A DNA stretch of 64,000 nt, taken from Thereva unica (Eukaryota > Arthropoda > Insecta > Diptera > Therevidae). The position numbers and the translations under genes were made by a program. Below are positions 11,211-22,026 of the stretch, in pieces. The DNA is taken from positions 154,184,380 to 154,248,379 of the forward strand of contig OX465281.1 of assembly GCA_949987705.1 (NCBI GenBank), given 5' to 3'. Under the pieces are notes generated by a model, which was given only the letters and a program-made list of their open reading frames with translations, had not been told where the DNA came from and did no database searches. The stretch's first letter is position 1; the number at the start of each line of letters is the position of its first letter.

Positions 11211-12230
11211 ACTTTGAATTATGTACTATGAACTATGTACTATGTACTTTGTACTATGTATTATGTATTATGTACTATTTATTTTGGTCTATATACTACC
11301 TACTATATACTGTCAACTATGTTTTATGTGCTATGTACTATGCACAAGGTATTATGTACTATATATAATCTGCTATGTACTAGGTATTATGTACTTTGCA
11401 TTACGGAGTATGTGCTATTTACTTTGAATTATGTACTATGAACTATGTACTATGTACTTTGTACTATGTATTATGTATTATATACTATTTATTTTGGACT
11501 ATATACTACCTACTATATACTGTCAACTATGTTTTATGTGCTATGTACTATGTACAAGGTATTATGTACTATGTATAATCTGCTATGTACTAGGTATTAT
11601 GTACTTTGCATTACGGACTATGTGCTACTTACTATGAATTATGTACTATGAAGTATGTACTATGTACTTTGTACTATGTATTATGTATTATGTACTATGT
11701 ATTGGGGGCTATGATTAGGTACCATATACTGTTCACAATGTACTATGTATTAGGTATTATATACTATGTACTGCGATTATGTACTATTAATTCTGTACTA
11801 TGACTAAGTATTATGAACTATGTGTTATCTGCTATGTACTTTGCACTATATACTCTGTATTATGTATTTTCTACTAAATATTATGTACTTTGTACCAAAC
11901 ACTATATACTATGTTCTATGTAAAAGGTATTATGTACTATGTACTAGGTACTTGCACTATGTACTATGAACTATGTATTATGTTTTGTATTATCTATTAT
12001 GTATTATGTACTATTTACTATGAACTATGTACTATGTACAATGTTCTATGTATTATGTTCTATGTACTAAGTGCTATGTACTATTTACTATGAACTATGT
12101 ATTATTCACTACTACTATGTACTATATTGTGCAATATGTACTATGAATTATGTTCTATGTATTATTTACATTGTATTATATATTACGGATTACGTATTAT
12201 GTATTATGTATTATTGTATATACAACATTT
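11211..12230. repeat. TATGTAC-type heptamer array with 210-bp higher-order unit
   Basis: About 1 kb of degenerate TACTATG/TATGTAT heptamers. The stretch 11221-11430 repeats at 11431-11640 with few changes and begins a third time at 11641, a 210-bp (30-heptamer) higher-order repeat. Because 7 is not a multiple of 3, all frames are open over long distances and give Tyr/Leu/Cys/Met-rich nonsense peptides; these are not genes. Confidence 0.9.
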
Positions 12231-12695
12231 ATTGACCTTTATCCTTCTGTAGTAATAAGATTGATTTGGACATATAGAATGACCATAGAGGTCTTAATTT
12301 CCAAAATGTGCCCAGACACACATTCATTTTTTTATGATATATATTTTTGTTTAGGTTTTTTGAGATAGGTTATTGATAGTACATTTTATTAGGGTTATAA
12401 GGAACAAGTACTGTTATTGCGCCCATGATCAGTATTAACGCGTATTATATTCATGCCAATTTTTACGGTAATTCGCTTTACCATATAACATAAAATACAC
12501 CACTACAACGGAAAAAAAACATTACGGTTTCGTTTTTGATATACAGTATCCGTTGATTTTTCAAAGTGGCTGACTTTGGTTAGGTTTTGGATAGTATGGG
12601 AGGGAAAGGGGGTGGTTGGAGTCGTAATGGTTTAGCCGCTAGTGCGATTTTGTTTTGGTGCAGGTTTACGTATCACCCTGAATTTAAGTAACCCT

Positions 12696-13953
12696 ATGAC
12701 TTCTGCCCGTGAACGCCTGGAGCGGTGGAGAGCATTCTTCCACCAGCTGTATAACCACGATCCGCCGCAAGGTCCAGCACCCGAACCACCGATTATCGAA
12801 CAGCCGATGAATCAGTTTCTCGATACCGAACCAACAATTATCGAGGTGAAGACAGCAATAAAATCGCTGAAAAATGGAAAAGCGCCGGGAATAGACCAAG
12901 TAACCGCCGAGATGATCAAAGCTGGAGGTGATGTCTTATCACAACGACTTCATGTCCTCATAACACACATATGGCATTCGGATCGTGTCCCTTCGGTATG
13001 GAAGAAAGCGATCGTTGTCCCAATTTTGAAGAAAGGCGACAGTCGGGAATGCAAGAATTATCGCGGTATTAGCCTTCTTTCGGTCGCCGGTAAAGTATTT
13101 ACGAAAATAATACAATCGAGGCTACAGAAACATCGAGAGCAAACGAGCCGGGAGGAACAAGCGGGATTTAGACCACATCGAGGATGCATTGATCAAATAT
13201 TCGCCCTCCGTCAGTTAATGGAAGAAAGAATTCGTTGCGGCAAACGAATTGTCGTCGTTTTCATCGATTTCAAATCCGCTTTCGATTGCATCGATTGGAA
13301 CAGCTTGTGGAGAGTCTTGGTAACCGAACACGTGCCATTGAGAATCATCCAACTTCTCCAAGCGTCGTACGATGGCTCAACCAGCAGCGTTCGTATTCGA
13401 AACGACTTATCCGAGGAGTTCCCGATTCAGACGGGTGTCCGACAGGGAGACGTCGCTTCGCCACTTCTCTTCAACGTTGTGATCGACGCGATTATGCGTG
13501 AAGCATTCGATGGACGACTCGGAGTTCAATACGACGACAACAACTTCGTAACAGACTTAATGTTCGCCGACGATAGCGCTGTTTTCGCCGACACGGATGC
13601 CCAAGCAACGGACATCTTATACGATATTTCCCGCATCGCCCAATCATACGGGTTAAAAATCAATGCGGAAAAGACCAAAGTGCTCACAACGGATGGATCA
13701 AGAGCCAGTGTTCACCTCGATGGAACCCAAATCGAACAGGTTCCAAGGTTCAAATATTTGGGATCATTGGTTGAGGAAACGAAAGTAGCATCGACGGCCG
13801 ACGTTCACAGCCGTATCGGTCAGGCAACAGCAACATTCGCCTCGCTCAAATGGTGCATATGGAAACGAGCAAATATCTCCATCAAAACAAAACTACGTCT
13901 TTACCGAACGTTGATTCTTCCGATTCTTCTTTATGGATCTGAAACGTGGACAC
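12696..13953 (+). pseudogene. RTE reverse transcriptase, first part, copy 1
   Basis: Encodes the RT core of an RTE-clade LINE, the enzyme that copies element RNA into DNA at the target site. Visible motifs in order are LKNGKAPGIDQVTAEMIK, WKKAIVVPILKKGD, NYRGISLLSV, EEQAGFRPHRGC, VVFIDFKSAFDCID, TGVRQGDVASPLLFN and the catalytic MFADDSAVFAD. A KYLGS motif and LLYGSETWTL follow, after which the frame runs into the poly-T of an inserted LINE. The upstream ATG at 12642 lies in pre-insertion flank, so the first true element residue is around 12696. The N-terminal APE endonuclease is absent through 5' truncation. Confidence 0.88.
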
Positions 13954-14827
13954 TTTTTTTTTTTTTTTTTATGTGGCAGTGCTAAGCTCAGGAATCACCC
14001 TTTGTACTACTAGTCCGTCATGTCATTTGTCACGTCATGGTGCAATGTCTAGCAGTAAGCTTAGTACGGGGAGGGGGTTGGAGGGGTTATAAAGGAACGG
14101 GAGGGAATTGAAGAAGGTGGTGATGAACCCTGCGTTTGAACTCTTGGATGTTGTAGGAGCTCGGAAATACTGACTGCGAGAGATTATTCCACAGCCGAGT
14201 TGTACTATTAACAAACGAATTCATATCTTGTTGAGTGCGTGAAAGGGGGAGTTGCAGGTGGAGGGAATGAGACGAGTGGGCTAATCTGGTGTTGCGGGTA
14301 TAAGAATGCCGTGGAGGCAGGAGAGCGTTTAGCTCGGAGGAACAGTCACTATGATAGTAGCGATAAAATTTTGTCAATGCTGCTACATTCCTACGGTGGC
14401 TGAGTGGGTTGATGGTGGCGCAAGCGGTATCGTCATCAATTAATTTAAGGGCCTTTTTTTGGACCTTATCTAACCATGCCAAGGTGGTTATTGGAGCGCC
14501 GCCCCAAACGAGGGAGTTATATTCGAGAAGAGGTCGAATGTAGGATTTATAAATAACAGCACGGGCCGATGGCTGGAGGAGGAACTTACACCTCTTAAGA
14601 AATCCCAAGCACTGAGATCCTTGTTTGGCGATTTGGAATATGTGGTCATTCCATCGCAAGTCTTTGGCTAATGTCACGCCTAAGATGTGTAAGGATGGTT
14701 CGGCCATTAGTTGAACTTCATTCACTTTCAAGGGTGGAGGGGTGTTGAACTTCTTTTTGGAGATAAGACAGTACTTGGTTTTGGCGGGGTTGAATTCAAC
14801 ACGATTCTTCTTTCCCCACTCTAGAAT
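13954..14827 (-). mobile_element. Jockey-type LINE 3' fragment inserted in RTE, copy 1
   Basis: A minus-strand insertion whose poly-A tail appears as T17 at 13954-13970. From 14827 to 14087 it encodes the last ~245 residues of a Jockey-like RT (NPAKTKYCLISKKKF, LGVTLAKDLRWNDHI, LLEYNSLVWGGAP, STTRLWNNLSQ) and ends in a stop. It is 5'-truncated and lacks the RT catalytic core. A target-site duplication could not be resolved. Confidence 0.85.
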
Positions 14828-15278
14828 GAGTACAATGCTCAAACCGGACGTTAAGAAGCTCGCGGTCTTCCAAATGCGATGTTTGAGGCAGATCCTCCGT
14901 GTCTCACTCCGTGATCGCCTTCGAAACGAGGTTGTCAGAAAAAGATGCGATCAGCAAACACTGATCGAAGAAGAAATGCAAAAACGTCGACTACGGTGGT
15001 TTGGACATGTTTGCCGAATGGATGATAACCGCTTGCCACGTAAACTTCTCTGGCGAGACCGTCCTGCACACTGGAGAATACAGCGATCGGCACCGAAGAA
15101 AACCTGGTTGAAGAATATCGAGGGTGACTTAAAGAATCAACGATTATCAGTTACCGAGGCTCGAGACACCGCCAAAAACCGAGAAGAATGGAAGCGAATC
15201 GTGAATAGAGTTCGGGACCCAGCGGCACCGACAGCAGCGTATCCGTTGCGGGGACGTCCCGCTCGGACCGCCAGCTAA
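14828..15278 (+). pseudogene. RTE reverse transcriptase, C-terminal part, copy 1
   Basis: Resumes the RTE frame after the Jockey insertion (LKPDVKKLAVFQMRCLRQIL), with the RTE-typical C-terminal LRWFGHVCRMDDNRLPRKL block and a Trp/Lys/Arg-rich end. The stop at 15276-15278 is followed within 20 bases by the AAG-repeat tail. Separated from its catalytic half, it cannot function alone. Confidence 0.85.
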
Positions 15279-16620
15279 CGGATCAAAGAAGAAGAAGTAA
15301 CCCTAGGACCTATTTTCATGAATATGGTAGCAATGATACTCCCACCCATATAAAACTACATAAGTCAAAGCTCTCCACCTCAGCACCTTCCAGAGTATGT
15401 ATTTTTTTCCAATAAAATTTCAACTTCAACTATCTCTTTCTCTATTTTTTAAATTTAACTAAACTATATTTTGTAACAAATCCTCCCATACTATTCATAC
15501 TCGGCACGTGTTTCACTATAATGTTAAATTGAATGGGACCCAAATCGAATTTTTTGACCGGATCAGCAGTGGATTTGGAATTCATAAATTTTTACTAAAA
15601 ATTCGTCCTTTGTGTCTTTAAAAACCCCCACACCGATTTTCATTGCAATTGGAATACCCTCAAAACCCGACACTAATTTTCAGTACAATCGGAACACAAT
15701 TGCCAAAACTAGCCCGCCATTTTGAATTTTAAAATTTTAAAAACAAATTTGTCATTTGGATCCCTCAAAACCCCCCGACACTAATTTACAGCACAATCGG
15801 TGCACAATTGCCAAAACTAGTCCGCCATTTATACTATGTTCTATGTAAAAGGTATTATGTACTATGTACTAGGTACTTGCACTATGTACTATGAACTATG
15901 TATTATGTTTTGTATTATCTATTATGTATTATGTACTATTTACTATGAACTATGTACTATGTACAATGTTCTATGTATTATGTTCTATGTACTAAGTGCT
16001 ATGTACTATTTACTATGAACTATGTATTATTCACTACTACTATGTACTATATTGTGCAATATGTACTATGAATTATGTTCTATGTATTATTTACATTGTA
16101 TTATATATTACGGATTACGTATTATGTATTATGTATTATTGTATATACAACATTTATTGACCTTTATCCTTCTGTAGTAATAAGATTGATTTGGACATAT
16201 AGAATGACCATAGAGGTCTTAATTTCCAAAATGTGCCCAGACACACATTCATTTTTTTATGATATATATTTTTGTTTAGGTTTTTTGAGATAGGTTATTG
16301 ATAGTACATTTTATTAGGGTTATAAGGAACAAGTACTGTTATTGCGCCCATGATCAGTATTAACGCGTATTATATTCATGCCAATTTTTACGGTAATTCG
16401 CTTTACCATATAACATAAAATACACCACTACAACGGAAAAAAAACATTACGGTTTCGTTTTTGATATACAGTATCCGTTGATTTTTCAAAGTGGCTGACT
16501 TTGGTTAGGTTGTGGATAGTATGGGAGGGAAAGGGGGTGGTTGGAGTCGTAATGGTTTAGCCGCTAGTGCGATTTTGTTTTGGTGCAGGTTTACGTATCA
16601 CCCTGAATTTAAGTAACCCT

Positions 16621-17878
16621 ATGACTTCTGCCCGTGAACGCCTGGAGCGGTGGAGAGCATTCTTCCACCAGCTGTATAACCACGATCCGCCGCAAGGTCC
16701 AGCACCCGAACCACCGATTATCGAACAGCCGATGAATCAGTTTCTCGATACCGAACCAACAATTATCGAGGTGAAGACAGCAATAAAATCGCTGAAAAAT
16801 GGAAAAGCGCCGGGAATAGACCAAGTAACCGCCGAGATGATCAAAGCTGGAGGTGATGTCTTATCACAACGACTTCATGTCCTCATAACACACATATGGC
16901 ATTCGGATCGTGTCCCTTCGGTATGGAAGAAAGCGATCGTTGTCCCAATTTTGAAGAAAGGCGACAGTCGGGAATGCAAGAATTATCGCGGTATTAGCCT
17001 TCTTTCGGTCGCCGGTAAAGTATTTACGAAAATAATACAATCGAGGCTACAGAAACATCGAGAGCAAACGAGCCGGGAGGAACAAGCGGGATTTAGACCA
17101 CATCGAGGATGCATTGATCAAATATTCGCCCTCCGTCAGTTAATGGAAGAAAGAATTCGTTGCGGCAAACGAATTGTCGTCGTTTTCATCGATTTCAAAT
17201 CCGCTTTCGATTGCATCGATTGGAACAGCTTGTGGAGAGTCTTGGTAACCGAACACGTGCCATTGAGAATCATCCAACTTCTCCAAGCGTCGTACGATGG
17301 CTCAACCAGCAGCGTTCGTATTCGAAACGACTTATCCGAGGAGTTCCCGATTCAGACGGGTGTCCGACAGGGAGACGTCGCTTCGCCACTTCTCTTCAAC
17401 GTTGTGATCGACGCGATTATGCGTGAAGCATTCGATGGACGACTCGGAGTTCAATACGACGACAACAACTTCGTAACAGACTTAATGTTCGCCGACGATA
17501 GCGCTGTTTTCGCCGACACGGATGCCCAAGCAACGGACATCTTATACGATATTTCCCGCATCGCCCAATCATACGGGTTAAAAATCAATGCGGAAAAGAC
17601 CAAAGTGCTCACAACGGATGGATCAAGAGCCAGTGTTCACCTCGATGGAACCCAAATCGAACAGGTTCCAAGGTTCAAATATTTGGGATCATTGGTTGAG
17701 GGAACGAAAGTAGCATCGACGGCCGACGTTCACAGCCGTATCGGTCAGGCAACAGCAACATTCGCCTCGCTCAAATGGTGCATATGGAAACGAGCAAATA
17801 TCTCCATCAAAACAAAACTACGTCTTTACCGAACGTTGATTCTTCCGATTCTTCTTTATGGATCTGAAACGTGGACAC
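16621..17878 (+). pseudogene. RTE reverse transcriptase, first part, copy 2
   Basis: Matches copy 1 except for one residue change that I can see (LVEE to LVEG, about 17702). It has the same RT motifs, including the FADD catalytic box, and the same truncation by the inserted poly-T. Confidence 0.88.
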
Positions 17879-18752
17879 TTTTTTTTTTTTTTTTTATGTG
17901 GCAGTGCTAAGCTCAGGAATCACCCTTTGTACTACTAGTCCGTCATGTCATTTGTCACGTCATGGTGCAATGTCTAGCAGTAAGCTTAGTACGGGGAGGG
18001 GGTTGGAGGGGTTATAAAGGAACGGGAGGGAATTGAAGAAGGTGGTGATGAACCCTGCGTTTGAACTCTTGGATGTTGTAGGAGCTCGGAAATACTGACT
18101 GCGAGAGATTATTCCACAGCCGAGTTGTACTATTAACAAACGAATTCATATCTTGTTGAGTGCGTGAAAGGGGGAGTTGCAGGTGGAGGGAATGAGACGA
18201 GTGGGCTAATCTGGTGTTGCGGGTATAAGAATGCCGTGGAGGCAGGAGAGCGTTTAGCTCGGAGGAACAGTCACTATGATAGTAGCGATAAAATTTTGTC
18301 AATGCTGCTACATTCCTACGGTGGCTGAGTGGGTTGATGGTGGCGCAAGCGGTATCGTCATCAATTAATTTAAGGGCCTTTTTTTGGACCTTATCTAACC
18401 ATGCCAAGGTGGTTATTGGAGCGCCGCCCCAAACGAGGGAGTTATATTCGAGAAGAGGTCGAATGTAGGATTTATAAATAACAGCACGGGCCGATGGCTG
18501 GAGGAGGAACTTACACCTCTTAAGAAATCCCAAGCACTGAGATCCTTGTTTGGCGATTTGGAATATGTGGTCATTCCATCGCAAGTCTTTGGCTAATGTC
18601 ACGCCTAAGATGTGTAAGGATGGTTCGGCCATTAGTTGAACTTCATTCACTTTCAAGGGTGGAGGGGTGTTGAACTTCTTTTTGGAGATAAGACAGTACT
18701 TGGTTTTGGCGGGGTTGAATTCAACACGATTCTTCTTTCCCCACTCTAGAAT
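17879..18752 (-). mobile_element. Jockey-type LINE 3' fragment, copy 2
   Basis: Duplicate of 13954-14827. Poly-A is seen as poly-T at 17879-17895, and the coding part 18752-18012 appears identical to copy 1. Confidence 0.85.
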
Positions 18753-19203
18753 GAGTACAATGCTCAAACCGGACGTTAAGAAGCTCGCGGTCTTCCAAAT
18801 GCGATGTTTGAGGCAGATCCTCCGTGTCTCACTCCGTGATCGCCTTCGAAACGAGGTTGTCAGAAAAAGATGCGATCAGCAAACACTGATCGAAGAAGAA
18901 ATGCAAAAACGTCGACTACGGTGGTTTGGACATGTTTGCCGAATGGATGATAACCGCTTGCCACGTAAACTTCTCTGGCGAGACCGTCCTGCACACTGGA
19001 GAATACAGCGATCGGCACCGAAGAAAACCTGGTTGAAGAATATCGAGGGTGACTTAAAGAATCAACGATTATCAGTTACCGAGGCTCGAGACACCGCCAA
19101 AAACCGAGAAGAATGGAAGCGAATCGTGAATAGAGTTCGGGACCCAGCGGCACCGACAGCAGCGTATCCGTTGCGGGGACGTCCCGCTCGGACCGCCAGC
19201 TAA
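18753..19203 (+). pseudogene. RTE reverse transcriptase, C-terminal part, copy 2
   Basis: Duplicate of 14828-15278, including the LRWFGHVCRM block and the AAG-rich tail after the stop. Confidence 0.85.
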
Positions 19204-19552
19204 CGGATCAAAGAAGAAGAAGTAACCCTAGGACCTATTTTCATGAATATGGTAGCAATGATACTCCCACCCATATAAAACTACATAAGTCAAAGCTCTC
19301 CACCTCAGCACCTTCCAGAGTATGTATTTTTTTCCAATAAAATTTCAACTTCAACTATCTCTTTCTCTATTTTTTAAATTTAACTAAACTATATTTTGTA
19401 ACAAATCCTCCCATACTATTCATACTCGGCACGTGTTTCACTATAATGTTAAATTGAATGGGACCCAAATCGAATTTTTTGACCGGATCAGCAGTGGATT
19501 TGGAATTCATAAATTTTTACTAAAAATTCGTCCTTTGTGTCTTTAAAAACCC

Positions 19553-20735
19553 CCACACCGATTTTCATTGCAATTGGAATACCCTCAAAACCCGACACTA
19601 ATTTTCAGTACAATCGGAACACAATTGCCAAAACTAGCCCGCCATTTTGAATTTTAAAATTTTAAAAACAAATTTGTCATTTGGATCCCTCAAAACCCCC
19701 CGACACTAATTTACAGCACAATCGGTGCACAATTGCCAAAACTAGTCCGCCATTTTGAATTTTAAAATTTTAACCACAAATTTGTCATTTGGATCCCTCA
19801 AAACCCCCCGACACTAATTTTCAGCACAATCGGAGCACAATTGCCAAAACTAATCCGCCATTTAGAATTTTAAAATTTTAACCACAAATTTGTCATTTGG
19901 ATCCCTCAAAACCCCCCAACACTAATTTTCAGCACAATCGGAGCACAATTTCCAAAATAAGTCCGCCCTTTTGAATTTTAAAATTTTAACCACAAATTTG
20001 TCATTTGGATCCCTCAAAACCCCCCGACACTAATTTTCAGCACAATCGGAGCACAATTTCCAAAATTAGTCCGCCATTTTGAATTTTAAAATTTTAACCA
20101 CAAATTTGTCATTTGGATTCCTCAAAACCCCCCGACACTAATTTTCAGCACAATCGGAGCACAATTTCCAAAATTAGTCCGCCATTTTGAATTTTAAAAT
20201 TTTAACCAGAAATTTGTCATTTGGATCCCTAAAAAAACCCCCCAACACTAATTTTCAGCACAATCGGAGCACAATTTCCAAAATTAGTCCGCCATTTAGA
20301 ATTTTAAAATTTTAACCACAAATTTGTCATTTGGATCCCTCAAAACCCCCCGACACTAATTTTCAGCACAATCGGAGCACAATTTCCAAAATTAGTCCGC
20401 CATTTTGAATTTTAAAATTTTAACCACAAATTTGTCATTTGGATTCCTCAAAACCCTCCGACACTAATTTTCAGCACAATCGGAGCACAATTTCCAAAAT
20501 TAGTCCGCCATTTAGAATTTTAAAATTTTAACCACAAATTTGTCATTTGGATTCCTCAAAACCCCCCGACACTAATTTTCAGCACAATCGGAGCACAATT
20601 TCCAAAATTAGTCCGCCATTTTGAATTTTAAAATTTTAACCACAAATTTGTCATTTGGATCCCTCAAAACCCCCCGACACTAATTTTCAGCGCAATCGGA
20701 ACACAATTGCCAAAACTAGTCCCCCATTTTGAATT
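19553..20735. repeat. ~108-bp satellite, about eleven units
   Basis: The unit contains GAATTTTAAAATTTTAACCA, TTTGTCATTTGGATCCCTC, AAAACCCCCCGACACTAATT and AGTCCGCCATTTTG. The CGACACTAAT (or AACACTAAT) core recurs near 19593, 19700, 19809, 19917, 20025, 20133, 20243, 20350, 20459, 20567 and 20675, a 107-110-bp spacing. Copy 1 of the tandem duplication ends within the first units (15628-15830). Confidence 0.92.
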
Positions 20736-20868
20736 TTTCTTCTTTCTGCCATTTTGGCCCCCATACTCCCCATATTTTTTTTCATATTATGCTCTTTATA
20801 TGAGTTATTCTCCAAAAAAATGGCAGGATCATATAAAATTGGAGTGTCTATATCTATATTGAAGCGGA
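20736..20868. other. Spacer, nothing recognised
   Basis: T-rich linker between the satellite and the AT-rich palindromic block; no feature seen. Confidence 0.3.
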
Positions 20869-21110
20869 ATAATTGTTAGTTTTAATTGTTTTTTAGAACA
20901 ATTGACAAAATTAATTGCAATTGATAAATTAATTGCAATTGATTTAGTTCTAATATACAATTAATACAGATTAATCCAAATAAATTAATTGTGGGGTGCA
21001 ATTAATAGTTCAATCGCAATTAATTTTAATTGCAATTAAATTAATCGCAATTAATTTTTTAATCAATTAATTAATTGATTGAAAATTTAATTGATTAATG
21101 CCCAACACTG
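20869..21110. mobile_element. hAT-like terminal region interrupting BEL-1 env
   Basis: Dense AATTAATTGCAATTGA-type palindromic repeats end at GCCCAACACTG (21100-21110), the reverse complement of the end at 9537. Directly beyond it the BEL-1 env frame begins at TYLNPV on the minus strand, so this end marks an insertion into env. The 8 bp outside it (CCACAGGG) do not match the 8 bp outside 9537 (GGGAAATC). Confidence 0.6.
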
Positions 21111-22024
21111 CCACAGGGTTGAGATAGGTTGACCCTTCCATTCTCCGAGGGATTGGGGTGACCTTCACCAATTTGAATGGGACTGGTTCTAAAATATTTA
21201 AGTAGTCGTATGCACAGATCATGGATTCGTTTAGCATTACTTCTACATGTCCTGTGTGCTGTCTTTTTATTTCTAGAGTGGTAGGTAGGTTATGAGATGC
21301 CTGTTGAATGACAGTGGCTAGTTGTGAGGGAGAGATGAAATCGGTTACTGACCCGTGCCCTAGTAATCCTGTTACTACCTTGTTATAATAGTCGGTCAGG
21401 TCATCTAATAGGTTTAGTGCTGAATGGTATGCTGCGAATATATGAATGTTGATTCGATTGCCGTCAATGGCAGCATGCCAGGGCTCCATATCATTTAATG
21501 TATCCATGACTTTGTTGATCTTTGAGGTGAGCGTATTAACTTTGTTCGTGATTCTTGTTTCAGAGATATTTATGTGGTGCGTCATAGATAGGAGAAGTAC
21601 ATGTTGGTTTCCTAGTTCCTTGATGAGTTGTTTCTGATTTAAGTCTAAATTCTTAATGTCTCTATATGCCTCGTCATTAACCCCAAATACGGATTGCAAC
21701 AACTGCCCGAATAAGCCTCTTTTTCTTCTTGTAAGTTCTTTTCTGGTAAGCACATCAATTGTGTTTAGAAGCTTATCTTTCTTTTCGCTGATGTACTCCA
21801 ACAACATATCGCAGTGAGCATCAGCAGTAAATTGTTTAGCTCTCTCGCACATCTGGTCCATGCTGGTCATGACTCCGTTAACTCGTTCTATGTCGGTTTG
21901 AAAATGGGCCTTGTGGCAAAGGTCCAGCCGCAACGTTCCACGTCGCAGTTGTGCCTCACCTAGATGTTCAACATATAAGCCGGGATCTGGGTATGATACG
22001 GAATAAGCGACGGAGTTCTTTATG
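21111..22024 (-). pseudogene. env: BEL-1 env-like fusion glycoprotein region, truncated
   Basis: Related in layout to the fusion (F-like) envelope proteins of errantiviruses and baculoviruses, which drive membrane fusion. A furin-type site RRKR followed by a hydrophobic GLFGQLLQSVFG start lies near 21726-21710, then a long helical heptad-type region. It sits in the same frame as pol and is separated from it only by a TGA at 22027-22025. A hydrophobic run at the pol C terminus (LLTTLLTCVMVF) just before that stop could act as a signal sequence. The C-terminal part, including any transmembrane anchor, is lost at 21110. The first Met (21933) lies well inside the region and is probably not the true start. 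Confidence 0.65.
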
Positions 22025-22026
22025 GT

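Larger units (their letters stand above)
12696..15294 (+). mobile_element. 5'-truncated RTE-type LINE, copy 1
   Basis: Flanked by AAGTAACCCTA at 12686-12696 and at 15295-15305, a likely target-site duplication of about 8-11 bp (the AAG may belong to the tail). The element ends in an AAGAAGAAG tail, as RTE elements do. It lacks the endonuclease region and is split by a minus-strand Jockey-type insertion at about 13954-14827. Confidence 0.85.
11906..15830. repeat. 3,925-bp tandem duplication, copy 1
   Basis: It starts within the heptamer array (ATACTATGTT) and ends in satellite sequence (TCCGCCATTT). It is repeated head-to-tail at 15831-19755 with a constant offset of 3,925. I noticed two differences: TTAGGTTTTGG versus TTAGGTTGTGG (12582/16507) and GAGGAAACG versus GAGGGAACG (about 13777/17702). 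Confidence 0.95.
16621..19219 (+). mobile_element. 5'-truncated RTE-type LINE, copy 2 (by duplication)
   Basis: Same element, same flanks and same internal Jockey insertion as at 12696-15294, shifted by 3,925 bp. It arose by segmental duplication and not by a second transposition, because the flanking non-element sequence is duplicated too. Confidence 0.9.
15831..19755. repeat. 3,925-bp tandem duplication, copy 2
   Basis: Head-to-tail copy of 11906-15830. The junction (GCCATTT|ATACTATG) joins satellite to heptamer array with at most one base of shared sequence. On the right it continues without a break into the full ~108-bp satellite array. Confidence 0.95.

Noticed and set aside
11221..12093. 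Several 60-70 residue Tyr/Leu/Cys/Met frames
   Set aside because: By-products of the 7-bp repeat, which leaves all frames open.
12696..19219. Two independent RTE insertions
   Set aside because: Flanking sequence and the internal Jockey insertion are duplicated too, so the second copy comes from segmental duplication.
19553..20735. CRISPR-like array
   Set aside because: Units are contiguous satellite repeats without unique spacers, in a eukaryotic TE-rich context.
9537..21110. A single 11.6-kb hAT transposon
   Set aside because: Outer 8-mers do not match, no transposase is present, and BEL-1 env does not continue left of 9537.
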